A DNA stretch of 64,000 bases from Streptomyces sp. NRRL S-37 (GTDB lineage Bacteria; Actinomycetota; Actinomycetes; Streptomycetales; Streptomycetaceae). The notes below the pieces were generated by a model. It saw nothing but the letters and a program-made list of their open reading frames with translations. It had not been told where the DNA came from and ran no database searches. Where the stretch lies: positions 124,001-188,000 of the forward strand of contig NZ_JOIZ01000003.1 of NCBI RefSeq assembly GCF_000721605.1, read 5' to 3'. A program made the translations under genes and the position numbers. Of the stretch, positions 62,191 through 64,000 are shown in pieces (within the stretch, counting starts at the first letter, position 1; each line of letters opens with the position of its first letter).

Positions 62191-62392
62191 AGCGCGTTCG
62201 GGGGCGCTTGGTCTCGTCCGTGGAGCCGTAGCCGAGGGCCGCGCGGTTGATGAGACGGTCACCGGGGTCGCGCACAGGTGCGGGCTTCGGCTGCGGGACG
62301 GCGCTCTTCGCCGTGGGCTTCTTCGGGGCGGGCTTCTCGCCGCCCGCACGCTTGGCCGGAGTCGCCTTCGCCTGCTTGGCGCTCTTCGCGGC
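62189..62392 (-). pseudogene. C-terminal remnant of a Lys/Ala/Pro-rich protein
   Basis: Reading leftward to the TGA at 62189: AAKSAKQAKATPAKRAGGEK, then PAPKKPTAKSAVPQPKPAPV, then RDPGDRLINRAALGYGSTDE, TKRPRTR. Lysine-rich low-complexity tails like this occur at the ends of histone-like and other DNA-binding actinobacterial proteins, but the family is not identifiable. To the right the frame dissolves at about 62393, where another gene fragment on the opposite strand begins. Confidence 0.5.
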
Positions 62393-62404
62393 CGGCCGGC
62401 CTCG

Positions 62405-62505
62405 CCGGCGTACCGTCTGCTCGGCTCGGCCGCCGACGCCGAGGACGCCGTGCAGGACGCGTTCCTGCGCTGGCAGGCCGCGGACCGCGAACGGGCCGGG
62501 CCGCC
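62405..62505 (+). pseudogene. ECF sigma factor fragment
   Basis: The frame reads PAYRLLGSAADAEDAVQDAF then LRWQAADRERAG, the region 2 of SigJ-type ECF sigma factors. No start precedes it and no region 4 follows; after about base 62505 the frame becomes Arg/Pro-rich. It abuts the minus-strand Lys-rich fragment, so the two have been joined by a rearrangement. Confidence 0.7.
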
Positions 62506-62765
62506 GCCTTCGCCTCGTCGCCGAAGCGTTCCTCCGGGCCGGTCCGACGGGGTGGGGACGAGCACGGCACTCCGTACGCCGAGTCGGCGTACGGACGCGA
62601 AGAGTGGACGGGCCGTCAGTCCGGAGGTGAGCGCGGGACGGTGTGAGGGGCCGTCTGCGGTACGGAGGGAAAGGGCGCCGGATGCCGGACGAGGCGTTCG
62701 TGGAGCCACCTGCGTCGGCTTCGGTCCGGAGGTCCGGTCGGAGAGGGTTCTTCGACGGCTCCCTC
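62506..62765. other. Intergenic region with one short hairpin
   Basis: These 260 bases lie between the sigma fragment and the stop of the last gene. The only structure seen is CCGTACGCCG-AGT-CGGCGTACGG (62572-62594), a perfect 10-bp stem. No coding frame is convincing. Confidence 0.5.
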
Positions 62766-64000
62766 CTACTCCCGCCGGCCGACCAGTGTCTTGTGGAGTT
62801 CCCGCTTCTCCTCCGGGGTCTTGGCCGCCCGGACCCGGTCCGCCCAGTCGCTCTTGATCTCGTCGAGGAAGGCGTGCCAGCTCTTGCCGTCGCCGCCCAT
62901 CTTCGCCAGTTCCACCAACCGCTGGTTGTTCTTCATCTTGCCGTCGCCGATCTTGTCCGGCTTGTGGCCGTGCAACGCGGACTCGGGGTTGGCGATCGTC
63001 TCCGTGGACTTGACGCCGTGGTGGTAGCCCACCGGGCTGGAGGCGCCCGGCGCGATCGTCTCGATGCCGACGAGCAGGGAGCCGTCCGTGGACGTGGTCG
63101 GTGCGGTGAACACCAGGAGCATGTGGCCGTAGGAGCCGTTGGGGAGGATGACGTCACCGTTCCAGTCCTTGGTGCCGATGCCGCCGATCGCCTGGTCGAT
63201 CCCCAGCAGCTTCGGGGTGGTCACGCCCGGGACGGCCTTCGACGCCACATTCGTCAGTGACGCCCCGATGCCGCCCTTTTCCACGAAACGGCCGGACGTC
63301 CCGCCCTTGTTCGGGCCGATGGAGGAACGGTGCGTGGCGAAGCCGCGTTCCCTGACGTGTTCGTCCTGCTTGCCGTCCTCGGTGACGCCGAGGAATTCGA
63401 GCAGCTGATGGGGGTTGTCGCCGTCCTGGAGGGCGGGGATGCGGATGTTTACGCGTCCGCCGTGCGCGAGGGCCCGGATGACGTCACCTTCCCGGTAGTC
63501 GACGTGTTTCTTGTCCTTGGTGTACTGCAGGCCGTGCCGCAGGATCAGCAGGACGTTGGTGAGGATCTTCCGGGCGAAGGCGTCCTGCGACTCGTGCTCC
63601 GGCTCGAGTTCGTTCGCCCCGGGGTGCTTCCGGTCCTCCGGCACGCTCTCCGGGACCAGGGTGTCGAGGGCCGTCTCCCGGATCTGCGTGTCCCGCTCCG
63701 CCTCCAGCTCCCGGCGCTCCTCACTGTCCTCGGCAAGCCCTTGGGTCCGCATGAAACGGCCCAGGGTGTAGGCGGGGTTGACCGGGACGGGGGCGCCGGG
63801 GGCGGGTCGCTGGGTCCGGAAGGCGAGCGTCGCGGCGAGGATGCGCCGGCCCGGAGTGAGCTTCAGCCAGTCCGAGTAGTCGGGCTTCTCCTCCGTGGCC
63901 CTGCCCTTGCCCTTGTCCTCGGATGTGCTTGCCTTCGCCGCGGCGGACCTCCGGCCCTCGGCGATCCCGAGGCCTTCCGCCAGGGTGCCGATGCCCACAC
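62766..64000 (-). CDS. C-terminal part of a large toxin-like protein (5' end outside window)
   Basis: At least 411 codons, open to the right edge, so the N-terminal part is missing. Visible content: a Lys/Glu-rich linker (RRSAAAKASTSEDKGKGRAT), a helical region (PDYSDWLKLTPGRRILAATL), then ILTNVLLILRHGLQYTKDKK and DYREGDVIRALAHGGRVNIR, a glycine-rich beta segment (NGSYGHMLLVFTAPTTSTDG, SPVGYHHGVKSTETIANPES), and a charged end (WHAFLDEIKSDWADRVRAAK). This style of linker plus compact C-terminal domain is common in very large streptomycete proteins annotated as toxins or phage-tail-like effectors. No catalytic motif is certain. No immunity gene follows the stop. Confidence 0.5.
   Translation of the reverse strand, partial: VGIGTLAEGLGIAEGRRSAAAKASTSEDKGKGRATEEKPDYSDWLKLTPGRRILAATLAFRTQRPAPGAPVPVNPAYTLGRFMRTQGLAEDSEERRELEAERDTQIRETALDTLVPESVPEDRKHPGANELEPEHESQDAFARKILTNVLLILRHGLQYTKDKKHVDYREGDVIRALAHGGRVNIRIPALQDGDNPHQLLEFLGVTEDGKQDEHVRERGFATHRSSIGPNKGGTSGRFVEKGGIGASLTNVASKAVPGVTTPKLLGIDQAIGGIGTKDWNGDVILPNGSYGHMLLVFTAPTTSTDGSLLVGIETIAPGASSPVGYHHGVKSTETIANPESALHGHKPDKIGDGKMKNNQRLVELAKMGGDGKSWHAFLDEIKSDWADRVRAAKTPEEKRELHKTLVGRRE

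Overview
High-GC (about 70% or more) actinobacterial chromosome. Gene style (GTG/TTG starts, 4-bp ATGA/GTGA operon overlaps, AGGAGG-type ribosome sites), gene content (FxS-type RiPP genes, AfsR/SARP regulator, DUF397 debris, trypco2, RsbW-like ATPases, Nur/B12 metal control) and codon bias all point to Streptomyces. No rRNA, tRNA or CRISPR was seen. Both window edges cut a gene.

Layout. 1-6.2 kb: C-terminal part of an NB-ARC/TPR protein of the FxsT type, a Na+/H+ antiporter, a short peptide resembling the leader of FxSxx-COOH RiPP precursors but lacking the FxSxx end, and an HExxH peptide-modification enzyme. 6.2-8.6 kb: arginine deiminase and ornithine carbamoyltransferase. 9.2-17 kb: an aerobic aromatic acyl-CoA degradation island (enoyl-CoA hydratase, monooxygenase/OYE fusion, PaaX regulator, aryl-CoA ligase, acyl-CoA dehydrogenase, RidA). 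Its two main promoters share a GTGAC-N4-GTCAC-like operator. 17-20 kb: kinase-like, secreted and PucR genes. 20-27.7 kb: flotillin plus a giant AAA 'DNA repair' ATPase.

27.7-36 kb: metal uptake. cbiMNQO sits behind a cobalamin riboswitch, divergent from nikABCDE, which has a convincing Nur box. 36-42.6 kb: methyltransferase, a lipoprotein that seems to start at ATT, and a GT2/GtrA/FAD-oxidoreductase operon facing a polytopic glycosyltransferase-like protein. 43-51 kb: the most interesting block. One leftward operon encodes a trypsin-STAND protein, a PknG-like kinase, a VWA/zinc-ribbon protein, a four-TM protein with an extracytoplasmic helical domain, and an anchored solute-binding protein. 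It ends at a strong terminator and has a divergent trypco2 gene at its head. It looks like the GlnH-GlnX-PknG sensing route merged with a trypsin/trypco2 conflict module.

51-64 kb: accessory region. It has a TetR/hydrolase pair with an odd Cys nucleophile, transposase and nuclease debris (an IS110 remnant supplies the tail of an anti-sigma-type ATPase), a lectin, a SARP regulator with a hydrophobic segment, a TetR/hemerythrin/flavin-protein set with a perfect operator, fragments of DUF397 and ECF sigma genes, and the C-terminal part of a large toxin-like protein running off the right edge.

All functional calls rest on reading motifs, start sites and context. No database search was run.
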